Under the pieces are notes generated by a model, which was given only the letters and a program-made list of their open reading frames with translations, made no database searches and had not been told where the DNA came from. A DNA stretch of 6,130 nt, taken from contig DASUGQ010000121.1 in the NCBI GenBank assembly GCA_036273935.1, forward strand, positions 1-6,130, in the 5' to 3' direction. The DNA is from ZC4RG29 sp036273935. Lineage in GTDB: Bacteria > Bacteroidota > Bacteroidia > Cytophagales > Cyclobacteriaceae. Position 1 is the stretch's first letter. Each line of letters begins with the position of its first letter. Of this stretch, positions 4,851 to 6,130 are shown in pieces. The position numbers were made by a program, and so were the translations under genes.

Positions 4851-6130
4851 CTATGTCTTCTTTTTCTTCTTTGATTCTTCAGCAGTCTTTCGAGCTGCCT
4901 CGCCAGCCTTCATGGCCTCTTCAAGCTTGGTCATAAACTTGGATTTCTTACCGGCGCCGGCAGCATTCTTCTTCCTGTTCTCGTCGAGAATCGCCTTGAT
5001 CTTGTCCTCATTGACAAAACGCTTGATGATTGCCTGCTGACTAAATGTTGCCAGGTTGGAAACGAAATAATAGAATGTAAGTCCCGTTGGGAACGAATTA
5101 AGTACAAAGAAGAAGATGATAGGCATGATGTACTGCATCGATTTCATCGGTCCTTGTACGGAAGTCAATTGGTTATTTTGCCAGGTATAGATCAGCGTTG
5201 ATATCGTCATCATGACGGTAAACAGACTAATGTGATTGCCCACTCCGAAAGGGATGCTAAAGGGTAACGAAATTAATGAGTCATAGGTGGAAAGGTCCTC
5301 CGCCCAGAGTAACGGCTGTTGACGCAACTCGATACTGTTTGGAAACAAGTAAAACATGGCGAAGATTATCGGCATCTGCAGTACTACAGGGATGCAACCA
5401 CTAACCGGGTTTACGCCAACTTGCTGGTATAACTTAAGCTGCTCTTGCTGTACTTTGGTCATGTCATCACCATGCTTCTCCTTGATTACATCAAGATCGG
5501 GCTTAAGCACCTTCATTTTGGCCATGCTGAGATAAGACCTGTAGGAGAGAGGAGCCAATACGAGTTTCATTAAAATCACAAGGATGATAATGATGATTCC
5601 ATAGTTGCTGAGGTGAAGTGTGAGAAAATGAAAAACAGGAAAGATGACGAATTTGTTTACCCAATAAACCGGGGGCCAGCCGAGATAGACATTCTTTGCA
5701 AAATCATCAGTCACCTTGCCAATTACCTGGTAGTCGTTTGGGCCGATATAAAATTTAAAATTGGCTTTGCCATTGGTAAGATCACTCTTGGCGATCAAAA
5801 GATTTACATCTGCCCTTTTCACCACCGATGTGTCGGAGAGATTTGTGGCAATTGCAACGGAACCGCCCTGAAAAGAATTTTTAGCGATGATAGAGGAAAG
5901 GAAATATTTTGCTTTGATAGCCACCCATTGTTGTGGGGACGAAAATATTTCCTGCTCAGGACTGTTAGAGCGTTCGGGAAGTTTATCAAAGCCGTCGGCA
6001 GGATTGTAGTAGTTAATCGTCGTGTAGTTTCGGGTATCCTTAATGTCCTTCTCGGTCGGGCGAATGATTTGATTCCAGACAAAATTCAAATGATCACCGG
6101 CAAGTTGTTTTTCAAATCCCGAACTCGTCA
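4851..6130 (-). CDS. yidC: Membrane protein insertase YidC (Oxa1 family), N-terminal part outside window
   Basis: YidC inserts and folds inner-membrane proteins, alone or with SecYEG. About 425 residues are visible, and the frame is open to the right edge with no start in view. The TTG at 6089 is an internal codon, since matching periplasmic-domain sequence continues upstream of it. The visible part begins in the periplasmic beta domain (WVAIKAKYFLSSII, about 5928-5887). The first core segment is VYWVNKFVIFPVFHFL; the groove helix IIIIILVILMKLVLAPL follows. Next come the cytoplasmic hairpin (MAKMKVLKPDLDVIKEKHGDD...QLKLYQQVGVNPVSGC), the third core helix (PVVLQMPIIFAMFYLF), the loop with IELRQQPLLWAEDLS, and two last helices ending PTGLTFYYFVSNLATFSQQ. 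The groove Arg of E. coli (R366) is Lys here (codon 5567-5565), keeping the positive charge. The C-terminal tail of about 50 residues is Lys/Ala/Glu-rich and very basic, ending in KKKKKT. A full protein would be near 600 residues. Confidence 0.97.
   Translation of the reverse strand, partial: TSSGFEKQLAGDHLNFVWNQIIRPTEKDIKDTRNYTTINYYNPADGFDKLPERSNSPEQEIFSSPQQWVAIKAKYFLSSIIAKNSFQGGSVAIATNLSDTSVVKRADVNLLIAKSDLTNGKANFKFYIGPNDYQVIGKVTDDFAKNVYLGWPPVYWVNKFVIFPVFHFLTLHLSNYGIIIIILVILMKLVLAPLSYRSYLSMAKMKVLKPDLDVIKEKHGDDMTKVQQEQLKLYQQVGVNPVSGCIPVVLQMPIIFAMFYLFPNSIELRQQPLLWAEDLSTYDSLISLPFSIPFGVGNHISLFTVMMTISTLIYTWQNNQLTSVQGPMKSMQYIMPIIFFFVLNSFPTGLTFYYFVSNLATFSQQAIIKRFVNEDKIKAILDENRKKNAAGAGKKSKFMTKLEEAMKAGEAARKTAEESKKKKKT

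Noticed and set aside
4703..4936. 77-codon open frame on the plus strand across the intergenic region
   Set aside because: It runs from the ParB-like repeats into the antisense of the yidC tail; its composition is not protein-like and it has no recognisable motif.
1..6130. Mobile element, CRISPR array, toxin-antitoxin or defence system
   Set aside because: No transposase, repeat-spacer pattern, integrase, terminal repeats or defence-type domains were seen on either strand; all long frames are core genes.

Overview
The window is a compact run of housekeeping genes, all on the minus strand. It suggests a member of the Bacteroidota, most likely a Cytophagales-type bacterium. The grounds are the protein families (a DUF5683 protein beside parB, a short DapB, a long signal peptidase I, a free-standing transketolase C-terminal half, and a YidC with Lys at the usual Arg position), the gene order, the lack of clear Shine-Dalgarno sequences, and a promoter element of the Bacteroidota type (TAnnTTTG). 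The genus cannot be named from this sequence.

In transcription order, from the right edge leftwards, the layout is as follows. (1) yidC, the membrane protein insertase, is missing its N-terminal part beyond base 6130 and ends at 4851. (2) A 224-bp non-coding region (4627-4850) is the only sizeable gene-free stretch. It holds a hairpin just after yidC, a consensus DnaA box and a near-consensus one in opposite orientation, two tandem GTTCCAC repeats that look like ParB-site half-sites, a consensus -7 promoter box, a short hairpin with a T tract, and an AT-rich stretch touching the parA start. (3) parA (3850-4626), parB (2955-3857) and a DUF5683 membrane protein (2362-2955) are translationally coupled by 8-bp and 1-bp overlaps. 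(4) dapB (1598-2305), lepB (361-1521) and the start of a transketolase C-terminal subunit (1-315, cut by the left edge) follow with gaps of 56, 76 and 45 bp.

The genes combine chromosome partition (ParA/ParB), membrane and export biogenesis (YidC, LepB, and perhaps the DUF5683 protein), lysine/diaminopimelate synthesis (DapB) and the pentose phosphate pathway (transketolase). From parA leftwards they may form one transcription unit, read from the promoter near 4676-4683.

No mobile element, CRISPR array, tRNA, rRNA or sign of horizontal transfer was seen. The coding part is ordinary core genome. The most interesting part is the yidC-parA intergenic region, which looks like a candidate replication-origin/partition-control region. 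This is an inference from motifs and neighbours, not a demonstrated origin. I found no evidence for an undescribed multi-gene system.
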